Assembly: GCA_029881035.1 (NCBI GenBank)
Contig: JAOUNI010000019.1
Location: 1-45,900 of the forward strand
DNA: 45,900 nucleotides
Reading direction: 5' to 3'
From: Gammaproteobacteria bacterium
GTDB lineage: Bacteria > Pseudomonadota > Gammaproteobacteria > SZUA-229
Both the position numbers and the translations under genes were made by a program. Below the pieces are notes generated by a model. The model was not told the origin of the DNA. It searched no databases and saw nothing but the letters and a program-made list of their open reading frames with translations. Numbering within the stretch: the stretch's first letter is position 1; every line of letters starts with the position of its first letter. Positions 36,136 through 44,047 of this stretch are shown one piece after another.

Positions 36136-37473
36136 CTAAGATTTATCTTTGCTATCGGCCTCAGTCATTTTCAGATTCGCCAGAAAATTATCCGCCAGCG
36201 CAAAATAAATCGACTTCTTACAGATCAGTTTGGAGGTGCCGGTGGCGATCAAGGAAGTCGCCATCATGGCTAAAACCAGATCCTGATTATCGGTCATTTC
36301 CATAACGATAATAAAAGCCGTAATCGGCGTTTGCACCACAGCAGAAAAATAACCGACCATAGCCAGCACAACAATGGTCGATGCCAGCTCAACGGGGAAA
36401 TAAGCCGCGATGTTTGCGCCCAGGCCGGCACCACTCGCCAGTGAAGGCGCAAAAATACCCCCGGGGATACCGCTCAGATAAGTGGCGATGGTCGCCAGAA
36501 TTTTAAGCAACGGATAAAACACGCCAACGTTGGCCGCGCAAACATCCGTACCCGCGCAGCTCACAATCTGTTTGGCTTCGATGTAGCCGGTACCGTAAAT
36601 AACACCACCACTGACAAAGCCCAGCAAGGCCACGATCAGCCCACAGGCAAAGGCAATCTTGATGGCATGCGCTGGCATCAACGGCCGCAGCATTTTTGCC
36701 GCGGTAATCAAAAACTGACTGAAAGCACCGCCTAATATTCCGCCGACAACACCACAGATCAACACCGCCAGCCACACCCAGCTAAAGTCGATATTGGCGG
36801 GCGAAGTACCGTAGTAATTATAATTATCCTGATGCACGACAATCGCGACCATACCGGCGAGCACCACACCAATTAGCATCATGGTGCTGTTGCGCCGATC
36901 AAATGAACGCGCCATTTCTTCGATGGCAAACATAATCCCGGCGAGCGGCGTATTGAAAGCAGCCGCAATACCGGCGCCACCGCCGGTCAGAATCAGGCCA
37001 CGTTCCAGATAACGCGCTGGCACGTGCATGTGCCGGCCGATGGAATACATAATCGCCGCACCGATGTGCACCGTCGGCCCTTCACGACCAATTGAACCGC
37101 CGACAAACAAACCCAGCACGGTCAGAATAAATTTACCAATAGCGATACGAATCGACAGCAGCCGTTTACACAGCCCTTCACCGGTTCGTTCAATCGCCAC
37201 CAGCGTCTGTGGAATACCGCTGCCCTCTGCACCCGCAAAGAAACGGCGCGTCAGCCAACTGATGCCGGCAAAACCTAAAGGCGTCACCACGAAAGGTAAC
37301 CACCATGTCGAGGCAATGTGTTCACGGAAAGTGTGATCGGCCAGCTCGCCCAGCAAAGCAAAAGCCGCGGCGACCACACCCACCAGAATGGCACCCAGCC
37401 AGAAAATCAGACGAGTACGCCAGGTAGTACGGTTAAAAAAACGATGTCTGGTTCGGCGAATGTGGCGGCGCAT
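36136..37473 (-). CDS. clcA: ClC-family H+/Cl- antiporter
   Basis: A 445-residue polytopic membrane protein with the ClC selectivity motifs GSGIP (in GAEGSGIPQ), GREGP (gating glutamate present) and GIPGGIFAPSLASGAG. A glutamate pair in AIEEMARSF matches the proton-path glutamate of E. coli ClcA, so exchange rather than channel activity is expected. No C-terminal CBS domains are present. It is convergent with the Smr gene, with an 18-nt gap. Confidence 0.93.
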   Translation of the reverse strand: MRRHIRRTRHRFFNRTTWRTRLIFWLGAILVGVVAAAFALLGELADHTFREHIASTWWLPFVVTPLGFAGISWLTRRFFAGAEGSGIPQTLVAIERTGEGLCKRLLSIRIAIGKFILTVLGLFVGGSIGREGPTVHIGAAIMYSIGRHMHVPARYLERGLILTGGGAGIAAAFNTPLAGIMFAIEEMARSFDRRNSTMMLIGVVLAGMVAIVVHQDNYNYYGTSPANIDFSWVWLAVLICGVVGGILGGAFSQFLITAAKMLRPLMPAHAIKIAFACGLIVALLGFVSGGVIYGTGYIEAKQIVSCAGTDVCAANVGVFYPLLKILATIATYLSGIPGGIFAPSLASGAGLGANIAAYFPVELASTIVVLAMVGYFSAVVQTPITAFIIVMEMTDNQDLVLAMMATSLIATGTSKLICKKSIYFALADNFLANLKMTEADSKDKS

Positions 37474-37799
37474 TTAATAGATTGAGCTTATTCGAATGGA
37501 TTCAAGGATTCTAACGTAAATAAGAAACTCATATGAAAAAACTCGGTACTGGATAACAAAAATTTGCTGATCTAATTGACGATTTATATCAATAGCGGAA
37601 TACTGAAAGCTGCTCCCTAATTTACCTCGTTCAGCAGCTTAACTTTTACCTTCATCTTGTAATTAAAAAGGTTATACAGTCACCGCCTATTGCCTCTTTT
37701 GTTTCTAAAATTTTTTCTATATCAGTTTGCTGACATACCCACACATCTTCCAATGAAACAAAAAACAATATATCTAAGCCACAGAGTCATTTCAGACAT
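37474..37799. other. AT-rich intergenic stretch, no gene seen
   Basis: No reading frame with a ribosome site or family resemblance is visible here. It separates the conserved housekeeping block from the accessory region to the right and contains the upstream region of clcA. Confidence 0.6.
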
Positions 37800-37822
37800 A
37801 AAAAAACCCTCAGGACGAGGGT
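37800..37822 (-). terminator. Terminator of the sorting-tail protein operon
   Basis: Read leftward, ACCCTC, loop GTCCT, GAGGGT is followed by a run of seven T. It lies 45 nt after the last stop of the two-gene operon. Confidence 0.85.
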
Positions 37823-37867
37823 CTTTGTAAAATTAAAGCTATGTAACTTTGTTACATATTATTACGA

Positions 37868-38416
37868 TTAAGCTTTACGTCTAGCCAAACCAACCAGAGC
37901 AATTAAACCAGAACCAAATAACCATACAGCAGCAGGGACAGGTACAACAGAAACCGGACCAAGTTTTGCTGAAAGATTACTAATATTACCAATTCCTTCA
38001 AGACGACCACCAGTCAATCCGGTACTGAGACTGCCTGCGTCATATGATAAATTTGCTGAAAAATCTATAGAGCCACTGCTTAAAACTGCAACCGTCAGGT
38101 CGTTAAATGAACCTGAGAGTAGACCGCCAGCAACATTAAATGATCCATAAAAGGCATTAGCACCAGCATCATAAGTTCCGTGTAGTGTGAATGACTGATT
38201 AGGAATATCTATGTTAGCTGTTATATCATCAAACACAATAGCAAAAGCAGTAGCATCAATATCAAAATCAAATGCTCCCGATGACGTTTCCGTTAGCCAT
38301 GCACCAGCATCTCCAGAAAACAACTGAATATCCAGTGCAGGTCTAACTACAGCTGCATTTGCTATACACGGTATAAGTAGTACAACTACTGCCGCAAATC
38401 GTTGAAAAATATGCAT
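37868..38416 (-). CDS. Secreted protein with VPLPA-CTERM-type sorting tail
   Basis: About 182 residues. The start is ATG 38416 behind AGGAGTAGGAGA; an ATG at 38431 lies inside that site. A signal peptide (FAAVVVLLIPCIANA) is followed by a beta-rich, low-complexity body with many Gly, Ser, Asp and Asn. The C-terminus has VPVPAAVWLFGSGLIAL followed by VGLARRKA. That is the tripartite form (motif, membrane helix, basic end) recognised by an exosortase-type enzyme. It is the second gene of a two-gene operon behind a sigma-54 promoter. The exosortase is not in the window. Confidence 0.87.
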   Translation of the reverse strand: MHIFQRFAAVVVLLIPCIANAAVVRPALDIQLFSGDAGAWLTETSSGAFDFDIDATAFAIVFDDITANIDIPNQSFTLHGTYDAGANAFYGSFNVAGGLLSGSFNDLTVAVLSSGSIDFSANLSYDAGSLSTGLTGGRLEGIGNISNLSAKLGPVSVVPVPAAVWLFGSGLIALVGLARRKA

Positions 38417-38466
38417 TCTCCTACTCCTCATCCTTAGTAATATTTATGTAATTTTTTTGTATCATT

Positions 38467-39099
38467 TTAAACAGTTAATTTTCTGACTAAGATCACCATT
38501 AATAAACCAAGGCATAGCAGTGCAAGTGGTGATGGTTCAGGAACACTGTTTCCTTTTATATTTCCATCGACCATGCCCGTAAAATTTGAGTCATACATCG
38601 TATTTGAAAAAACAGTATCTAAACCTAACTGAAGAGCAAACAGGTCACTGCTACCAAACAAATATTCAAGTGAACCACCTGTTGCGTTTAAAAGCCCAAT
38701 AACCTCACCGGTAGTACCACCATTAATACCTTCAAGACTCAGCCCTAGAAACTTGGCAGTTAATAGCGTATTACCATTACCATCAAAAATTTCCAGGTCA
38801 TTTATTAATGCATCGGTAGCACCATGAAAGCTACCTCTAGTAGAGGTAGCACAGAAAAAACAACTAGCTGAATAGGTCTCTACAGTGTCAAAAAAAACGC
38901 TAAAATTCATCGAAGATCCAGATAATTCTGGTGCAGGATTTATATCAGTAGTTTCAGTTAAAGCTGCTGATACTTGTAGTTCACCTGAATCAACTGTGTA
39001 ATTAATGGAGCCATCAAAAAACAAAGTTGGTATGGCTTGCACGGATGAAGCCATCATCATAGTAAATACGACAAAAATCCCTGTTACAAAATTTTTCAT
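38467..39099 (-). CDS. Secreted PEP-CTERM sorting domain protein
   Basis: About 210 residues. The start is ATG 39099 with GGGAAG upstream; an ATG at 39111 would remove that site. A signal peptide ends in SSVQA. The body is beta-rich, with a cysteine pair CFFC near the middle. The tail NSVPEPSPLALLCLGLLMV, then basic residues, is a PEP-CTERM signal for export and cell-surface or matrix display. It is the first gene behind the sigma-54 promoter at 39161-39177 and lies 50 nt upstream of the VPLPA-type gene. Confidence 0.88.
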   Translation of the reverse strand: MKNFVTGIFVVFTMMMASSVQAIPTLFFDGSINYTVDSGELQVSAALTETTDINPAPELSGSSMNFSVFFDTVETYSASCFFCATSTRGSFHGATDALINDLEIFDGNGNTLLTAKFLGLSLEGINGGTTGEVIGLLNATGGSLEYLFGSSDLFALQLGLDTVFSNTMYDSNFTGMVDGNIKGNSVPEPSPLALLCLGLLMVILVRKLTV

Positions 39100-39160
39100 G
39101 TTACTTCCCATTTTTTATTCTAATTTTAGCCAATTGAAACTTCTAAACTTAATACAGATT

Positions 39161-39177
39161 TAGCAAATACTGTGCCA
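39161..39177 (-). promoter_or_regulatory. Sigma-54 (RpoN) promoter for the PEP-CTERM pair
   Basis: Read leftward, TGGCACAGTATTTGCTA has GG and GC exactly 10 nt apart, as in the -24/-12 consensus TGGCAC, N5, TTGC. It would start transcription near 39151, giving a leader of about 50 nt. PEP-CTERM genes in other bacteria are known to be RpoN-dependent through the PrsK/PrsR two-component system. Confidence 0.75.
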
Positions 39178-39853
39178 AATAGATACAATCACTATTAAAA
39201 CAATGACTTACAATTTAACCAAGATATTTTTAACCGCTCAGCACCTCATAAATGTTAAATATTTCGACATTAGTCTTAAAAGGAGACATCCTTCTTTAAA
39301 ATCGAGCATGCAAGCTATTGATAATAAATAGTTTAAATTTCATTCACAGTACAGCATGCTAATTAACGTTTCAGTTTAATATGTTAATAAACGTGACAGC
39401 CTAAAATCATAAAAGTGAAATGAGAACCATTTCTAACCATTTTATGATGAAAAACATGTATTTCCCTATATCAAAGCTTGTTTACCTTACTCATGATCAT
39501 ACAATCAACAATTAATTATTGTTTTTCTAACAATCTCACTCTGACCACAATCAGAAACCAATAAAAACATTGCTTATAACCAATAACTTATTCTTAACCA
39601 CAAAGACCAAATCGTTTTTTGACCTCAAATAACCAGCACCACCAATAACAACAATTTTAGAAGTATTTATTCCATAAAAAATATTTTTTCTTTTTGAGGG
39701 TAACAACAAAAATGCGCCACACATGGCTAGATGCAGGATGACCATTCGCGCGACGCATAATATTTTTTACTTAAAGCTATCTAAAATCTCTGAAGCCACA
39801 CCATGTTAAGTGGGTATGTCTTTACTCCTCATATCACACTGGTAAAACTCGCA
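39178..39853. other. AT-rich gene-poor stretch
   Basis: Roughly 0.7 kb without a convincing gene. A 64-codon minus-strand frame at 39551-39745 lacks a ribosome site and family resemblance. The part next to the sigma-54 promoter could hold binding sites for its enhancer protein, but I see no clear palindrome. Confidence 0.5.
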
Positions 39854-39958
39854 TCACTGAATCATCATATAGATTAGAAGATTGACACCCACTAATACTA
39901 AGATAGCAATTTTCAAGTTAGACCAGTCATCATGTTCTTCCATTGAATGGTTATCCAT
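39854..39958 (-). CDS. 34-residue single-span membrane protein
   Basis: The start is ATG 39958 with an ideal ribosome site (GGAG, 7 nt upstream); the stop is TGA at 39856-39854. The peptide begins MDNHSMEEHDDWSNLK, an acidic, histidine-containing end. It continues with one hydrophobic helix, IAILVLVGVNLLIYMMI, ending in Q. This layout resembles small accessory subunits or regulators of membrane complexes such as oxidases or pumps, but I recognise no specific family. It is isolated on both sides. Confidence 0.6.
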   Translation of the reverse strand: MDNHSMEEHDDWSNLKIAILVLVGVNLLIYMMIQ

Positions 39959-40377
39959 TTTTAATCTCCAATTAAAATTATTCGCCTAACCAGTATATTG
40001 ATACTAAAGATTAGAAAAATTGAAATAGATCACAATAACGTGAATTTTTAGATTTATTTGATTTAAAGAGCCTCTATGTTAAATCTAACAGAGACATATC
40101 AATCAAGAAGTGGCTTAATTTCCTGCTAACAAACACGCCAGTGATAATGGGTACTATATGCCCTTCTATGCGTATTCTTAGTTACTCCACTCATCCCTGG
40201 GGCCAGGCTTTGATCCTGTCAAGTAACAGATAGTCAAACTTATCCACAATAAACCCGGAACTTACTACACTCATACAAATTTAATCACATCAATTTGTAA
40301 CACTTATGAACGAGGCGCACATTTTTACACAGTACAATGCACTGTGGTTATTGCACAACGCCACGGTAAATTTTTAC
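39959..40377. other. Intergenic stretch, no gene seen
   Basis: AT-rich sequence. On the minus strand TTGTGATCTATTTCAA (about 40024-40039) resembles a CRP/FNR half-site upstream of the 34-residue protein, but only one half is good. Nothing else is supported. Confidence 0.4.
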
Positions 40378-40722
40378 TCAGGCGCGTATTACATAAAGCT
40401 GCTTAAACATATACATATAAGCCAACATCAATTTAAACAGACCATGCTCCTCATCTTCCCACTCAGATTTTGGGCGCTGTTCAATATCACGACGCATCAC
40501 ACAACAAGCTTCGGCCGCACTAAAGGCCATTGGTGAAGGTTGACTACTACGAGGCTCTGTACCCGTGATTTGATCATACAGCTCCAGATAAGCGCTCATC
40601 AAAATCTGCGACCCCTGATCATCAAGACTAAGCTCTTCTGGGTCACGACTATTTAGGCAATTGAGATTAGCCTCAGCAATACAGGCAACAAGATCAAGGT
40701 GTTCACGTGTTTCTTGTTCCAT
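40378..40722 (-). CDS. Hypothetical acidic protein
   Basis: 114 residues from ATG 40722, which follows a strong purine-rich site (GGGGGGGAGT). The frame is open to 40737, but that would begin inside this site. The protein is helical and acidic (REHLDLVACIAEANLNC, SAYLELYDQITG, SEWEDEEHGLFKLMLAYMYMFKQLY), without a signal peptide or membrane segment. No family was recognised. It is followed leftward by the 34-residue membrane protein 420 nt away. Confidence 0.65.
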   Translation of the reverse strand: MEQETREHLDLVACIAEANLNCLNSRDPEELSLDDQGSQILMSAYLELYDQITGTEPRSSQPSPMAFSAAEACCVMRRDIEQRPKSEWEDEEHGLFKLMLAYMYMFKQLYVIRA

Positions 40723-40966
40723 ACTCCCCCCCCTCATCGACGTTAATAACTATCGATTACGTTTACACACTTAACAATCAAGCATGGAACGTCCTGGGGA
40801 ATCAATAAATAACATGATGAACGCAACAATTTCGACGATGAAGGATCAATTAACCGAGAAACAAACCAGCTTTAGGCTGATTTATTAATCCAGCATTTAA
40901 ACGGAAAAAGAGAGTATTTTGATCAAACAAGATCATTAACTAAAGTAAGAAAGTAGCGATAACTTA

Positions 40967-41788
40967 TCAATCAGGTTTTACCGCAACAGTCTCGATCAAA
41001 CTAACACGTTCTTCATCAAGATTGCGACGCAAGTTATACGCCTTGGTCAGGATGTCGTGTCCAACCAGCATATGCACACCCAGTTCCGGCAGCTGCGGCT
41101 CGCCTTTAGGCTCGCTCATATTTGCAAACGCCTTCTGCGCCAGGTCGGTCTTATCATTCCACACCGTAATATCAAAGCCGGCAGCTTTAATGACATCGCG
41201 GAATGCCTCCGGTGGCACCAGAAAACTCATCGAGCCATCCTGCGCCCACGGCACCGGAAAATGCACTGGTGTGTTCTTATGGCCGCACACCTCGTACAAA
41301 ATGGCACGGCAGCCGGGTTTGAGCACGCGATACACTTCCTGAAGCCACAACAGCTTATCCTCAACATTCATATTCATCTGAATCGACCAGACACCGTCAA
41401 AGGTATTGTCATCATACGGTAACGCCGTCGCACTGCACGCATGGAACTTGACGCGTTCCTGCATGTTGAGCAACTGCGTCAATCTTTCTGCGGCATCAAT
41501 GTATTCATCGCTCAAATCAATGCCAGTGACCAGACAACCTGTTTCATGCGACAAACGGCGTGTGGAACCACCCACCCCGCAACCCACATCGAGGATATGC
41601 ATATCGGGCGTAAACTCGGCGAGCTTGATCAACTCCTGTGTGGCGACACTACCGCGAATATGAAATTCATCCACCGGGTGAAGATCGTCCAGCGTCACTT
41701 TCGATAATTCCTTACCGATATTATTGAGTCCATCAATAATCTTGTTGTACAAATCATTCGGCGAGTAATAACTGTGTATATGCTTCAT
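40967..41788 (-). CDS. Class I SAM-dependent methyltransferase (sarcosine/dimethylglycine methyltransferase-like)
   Basis: 273 residues from ATG 41788, preceded by AGGATTAAGGAT. The upstream-extended frame to 41860 is unlikely. The SAM site is ILDVGCGVGGSTRRLS with the acidic residue in VTGIDLS. The segments SIQMNMNVEDKLLWLQEVYRVLKPGC and FPVPWAQDGSMSFLVPPEAF resemble the sarcosine/dimethylglycine N-methyltransferases of glycine-betaine synthesis. The match is by eye, so a small-molecule methyltransferase is certain but the substrate is not. The gene is single, with no betaine partner gene nearby. Confidence 0.82.
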   Translation of the reverse strand: MKHIHSYYSPNDLYNKIIDGLNNIGKELSKVTLDDLHPVDEFHIRGSVATQELIKLAEFTPDMHILDVGCGVGGSTRRLSHETGCLVTGIDLSDEYIDAAERLTQLLNMQERVKFHACSATALPYDDNTFDGVWSIQMNMNVEDKLLWLQEVYRVLKPGCRAILYEVCGHKNTPVHFPVPWAQDGSMSFLVPPEAFRDVIKAAGFDITVWNDKTDLAQKAFANMSEPKGEPQLPELGVHMLVGHDILTKAYNLRRNLDEERVSLIETVAVKPD

Positions 41789-41955
41789 ATCCTTAATCCT
41801 GAAAACGGTGAAACCACTGATCGAAGAGGGCCTTGCCGGTGTCGCAGAAAAACCGGACAAACAAGAATAAGCGTCATTTTAGAAAAAGTCTAGATCCTAT
41901 TGCACTACACCAGAAGATCACGCTTTGATTCACAGACTAAAAGCAGGGAAGAAAG

Positions 41956-42201
41956 TTACTTATCCGTATCTGGCGAGCAAAGACACTCAATCAAACGCTC
42001 TACCTGCTGAGTGCAACAGCCACTGCCCATCGTGGCATAAGTCTGTTTTTTGACCTCTGCAACGGTTGTAGCGCCATTGACGATGGCATTGATGATATCC
42101 ATCTTTACAACCTGATTGCAGGTACAGAGATCCCGGTTTAAATTCTTTTTCAGAATGGGTGGGAGTTTATCCAGGGGATTTTTGGTGGGATTGTTTTTCA
42201 C
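41956..42201 (-). CDS. BFD-like [2Fe-2S] domain protein
   Basis: An 81-residue protein starting at GTG 42201. The BFD-type pattern is C26xC28 (DLCTCNQVV), then IINAIVNGATTVAEVKKQT, then C62C63 (GSGCCTQQVERLI), with two more cysteines at 73 and 75. Normal BFD domains have CxxC in the second pair; here the two cysteines are adjacent, so the ligand set may differ. Such small proteins serve iron release from bacterioferritin or act as redox modules. It is a solitary gene downstream of nothing obvious, and no ribosome site is visible. Confidence 0.75.
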   Translation of the reverse strand: MKNNPTKNPLDKLPPILKKNLNRDLCTCNQVVKMDIINAIVNGATTVAEVKKQTYATMGSGCCTQQVERLIECLCSPDTDK

Positions 42202-42423
42202 GATTGTAATTATATCAATAAATTGGATTCAGCATGAATACTCAGCTATCCGTCATCTCGGCATGTTTTTGAGCCGTGATCCAGTTTTTCCTGTGTTGAT
42301 CTTTTGCCAATGCAGGTCATCGCACCCACGGGCGAGGCACTCTTTACTTTACCTTCCTTATTTTTTCTTGAAAATATCAACACTTCTGCTAGATTCAAGC
42401 AACAAATTAACAGGTAAAACACA

Positions 42424-42825
42424 ATGAGTTCAAAAGACATTTGGTATGGCATCCTTGTTGCTGGCGAAAAGACCAGCCCAGTGGTTCGCGATACCACATT
42501 AGACGCCAGCGAAGGAAAAGTCTGGCTCTACAACCACCTTAGAAAGCAGTTCATCGAATACTCGAAGGCAATCGTCGAGCCCAAGCTACGCGCACTGACA
42601 ACGGGAGATATTCCTCAGAAAGATCTCGACGAAGCCTTCAAGGCTGCGCTCAAGGCATTCTCATCGTCACACAAAATAAGGATATCGTCCGACACTGAAC
42701 CCGCCACCCGGGCTGTGAAAAAAATAGTCAAAGACGAAGAGGATGATATTGATATAGATACCGATATTGATATTGAGATATCAGATGACGAAGAAGAGGA
42801 AGAACTCGACGAACTCGATGATTAA
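42424..42825 (+). CDS. Hypothetical protein with acidic C-terminal tail
   Basis: A 133-residue protein. The N-terminal two thirds look folded (SSKDIWYGILVAGEKTSPVV, EGKVWLYNHLRKQFIEYSKAIVEPKLRAL). The last 30 residues are almost only Asp, Glu and Ile (DIDIDTDIDIEISDDEEEEE), a low-complexity acidic tail. No family was recognised. It is the last gene before the cassette array and is convergent with it. Confidence 0.65.
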   Translation: MSSKDIWYGILVAGEKTSPVVRDTTLDASEGKVWLYNHLRKQFIEYSKAIVEPKLRALTTGDIPQKDLDEAFKAALKAFSSSHKIRISSDTEPATRAVKKIVKDEEDDIDIDTDIDIEISDDEEEEELDELDD

Positions 42826-42846
42826 TAGGCCAACGGGAAATCAGGG

Positions 42847-42909
42847 AAACCGAGGTCAGAACACTGTTGTTTCTAATATTAGAGAAAACTGTGTTCTGAC
42901 CCCGGTTTT
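42847..42909. repeat. REP-like palindrome
   Basis: AAACCGAGGTCAGAACAC (from 42847) and its near-complement, read back from 42909 as AAAACCGGGGTCAGAACAC, form a large imperfect hairpin around an AT-rich centre. The GGTCAGAACAC type of arm is common in REP or small non-autonomous elements of gammaproteobacteria mobilised by Y1 (RAYT) transposases. It marks the left end of the cassette array. Confidence 0.65.
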
Positions 42910-43054
42910 GCAATTCTTCATTGCCCTGTAGAGCAATAACTGTTGTTTGAAGTAACAGTACACGACCTTTCCCCAAACCTAAAATTCTTGATTGCACTCT
43001 ATCCAATGAATCAAATATGGATTCTTGAATAGAGTTAAGCGATTTGCTATTCAT
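42904..43054 (-). pseudogene. Remnant of the last integron cassette gene
   Basis: An ATG at 43054, 28 nt after the attC site at 43082-43146, opens a frame reading MNSKSLNSIQESIFDSLDRV, then QSRILGLGKGRVLLLQTTVI. After about 50 residues it runs into the REP-like palindrome and then antisense to the neighbouring gene. No attC follows. The likely reading is a cassette gene whose 3' end and attC were lost. No family was recognised. Confidence 0.4.
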
Positions 43055-43081
43055 TTCTCATTTCTCTAATGCTTGTAACAT

Positions 43082-43146
43082 GCATAACGCCAAGCTAAGG
43101 GCCAACCTGCTTGTTGGTTGGTCCGCTTGAGCGCCTTGTTAAGTGC
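43082..43146 (-). other. attC site A
   Basis: Read leftward it starts CACTTAAC and ends GTTATGC. The inner arms are GGACCAACC / GGTTGGCC, and CGCTCAAGC pairs with GCTTGGCG leaving one extrahelical base, the hallmark of attC. It is 65 nt long and closes the ClpS-like cassette. Confidence 0.85.
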
Positions 43147-43147
43147 T

Positions 43148-43513
43148 TTATTCATGTTTTTCTATTGAAACTTTTAGTGCTTTTGCACCTTTGTGTAACA
43201 TTAATGGGTCAGGGCCATAAGCGATCATTTTCTGCTGTTTGTTTGATGCTTCCTTATGACGCCCTTGCCATAGAATGCTTTTGCCTGTGAAATGAGCTTT
43301 TAACATTAGCCAAATTGCCTTGCTAGTACTATAGCCAAATACTTCTTTTATAATTTTTGTTACATACTAAACCCCGTTGATTGGGTCGTTATGTAGTATT
43401 ACACAGTATTTTCCAGGCTTATCTTCTTCTGTTAGTTCTTTTAGTTTCTCTTCTATAAGCTGCTTGGATTTTGTATCTGTGAAATCTTCAATGTCAAATA
43501 ATAGAGTAGTCAT
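43148..43513 (-). pseudogene. ClpS-like adaptor in an integron cassette, interrupted by an amber codon
   Basis: From ATG 43513 to TAA 43148 one frame spans 121 sense positions with a single TAG at codon 49 (43369-43367). The part before it ends KYCVILHNDPINGV; the part after begins YVTKIIKEVFGYSTSKAIWL and continues MLKAHFTGKSI. This aligns with chromosomal ClpS ([19 protein letters not shown]...MMSVHTKGK). The Asn-Asp of the binding site and the histidine are kept, and the stop stands where ClpS has Glu. GAG to TAG is one change. It could be a pseudogene, a read-through gene or a sequencing error. Confidence 0.72.
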
Positions 43514-43521
43514 CCTTTATT

Positions 43522-43628
43522 GCACTTAACGTTTAAGCTCAGCCGACCGCCGTATCGGGGCTTGGATTGTGCTACACAGCACAAGCCAAGTGCCGCGGAG
43601 GTGGGTCGGCTGGAGCGCCTTGTTATGC
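43522..43628 (-). other. attC site B
   Basis: Read leftward it begins GCATAAC and ends GTTAAGTGC. CAGCCGACC and GGTCGGCTG form a 9-bp stem around a long variable terminal structure. About 107 nt. The TAA of the DUF4288 gene lies within its first core. Confidence 0.85.
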
Positions 43629-43952
43629 ATTTTCTGCATGGTATAGGTATTTGTCATAATGCTCTTCGTAAAATTGATAAAGTGACAAAGGCGCTTCATA
43701 TAAGGCTGACCACACCTCATAGCCGTCTATTAATGTGGAACCATCTTGCTTATATGCTAATTGCTCATGATGCACAATGAAGCCATTGTTTTTTGAGTAA
43801 TTTTCAGCTTCTTTTTCAGCTTTTAAGTGCGCTTCTTTAAAATCTCTGGCTTCGAAGACAACGACTCTCTCCTCAAATATATTAATACCATTTTTATTAA
43901 CGCCAAAATGGTAAACACTTCTAATAGCTATCCATTCCATATTTTTATGCAT
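43623..43952 (-). CDS. DUF4288-like cassette protein
   Basis: A 109-residue protein. The pattern WIAIRSVYHFGVNKNG, YEERVVVFEARDFKEAHLKAE-like segment (FEERVVVFEARDFKEAHLKA) and GYEVWSALYE fits DUF4288, a small family of unknown function common in mobile DNA. Its ATG lies inside the GTTATGC core of the preceding attC site and its TAA inside the GCATAAC core of the following one. The gene therefore fills the cassette exactly. A second ATG four codons on (MEWIAIRS) is an alternative start. Confidence 0.75.
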   Translation of the reverse strand: MHKNMEWIAIRSVYHFGVNKNGINIFEERVVVFEARDFKEAHLKAEKEAENYSKNNGFIVHHEQLAYKQDGSTLIDGYEVWSALYEAPLSLYQFYEEHYDKYLYHAENA

Positions 43953-44039
43953 AACGTTCGAAATAAGGGGCGCGGCGCGTTTTTGGCGCAGCGTCCCAGC
44001 CCACGCCTTTTGTGGGCGAACTTGATTGATTTGTTAGGT
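43949..44039 (-). other. attC site C
   Basis: Read leftward it begins ACCTAAC and ends GTTATGC. The outer arms AAATCAATCAAGTTCG and CCCCTTATTTCGAACG are the same as in site E, while the inner stem differs. 91 nt. Confidence 0.88.
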
Positions 44040-44047
44040 ATTGAACG

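Noticed and set aside
39551-39745. 64-codon minus-strand frame in the AT-rich stretch
   Set aside because: No ribosome site, low-complexity translation, and no neighbouring gene context; kept as intergenic.
40306-40536. 76-codon plus-strand frame starting in the intergenic stretch
   Set aside because: Most of it is antisense to the 114-residue acidic protein, which has the much better start site.
42728-42904. Extension of the last cassette frame into the plus-strand gene at 42424-42825
   Set aside because: The added residues are the antisense of the acidic repeat tail and cross the REP-like palindrome, so they are not likely to be native coding sequence.
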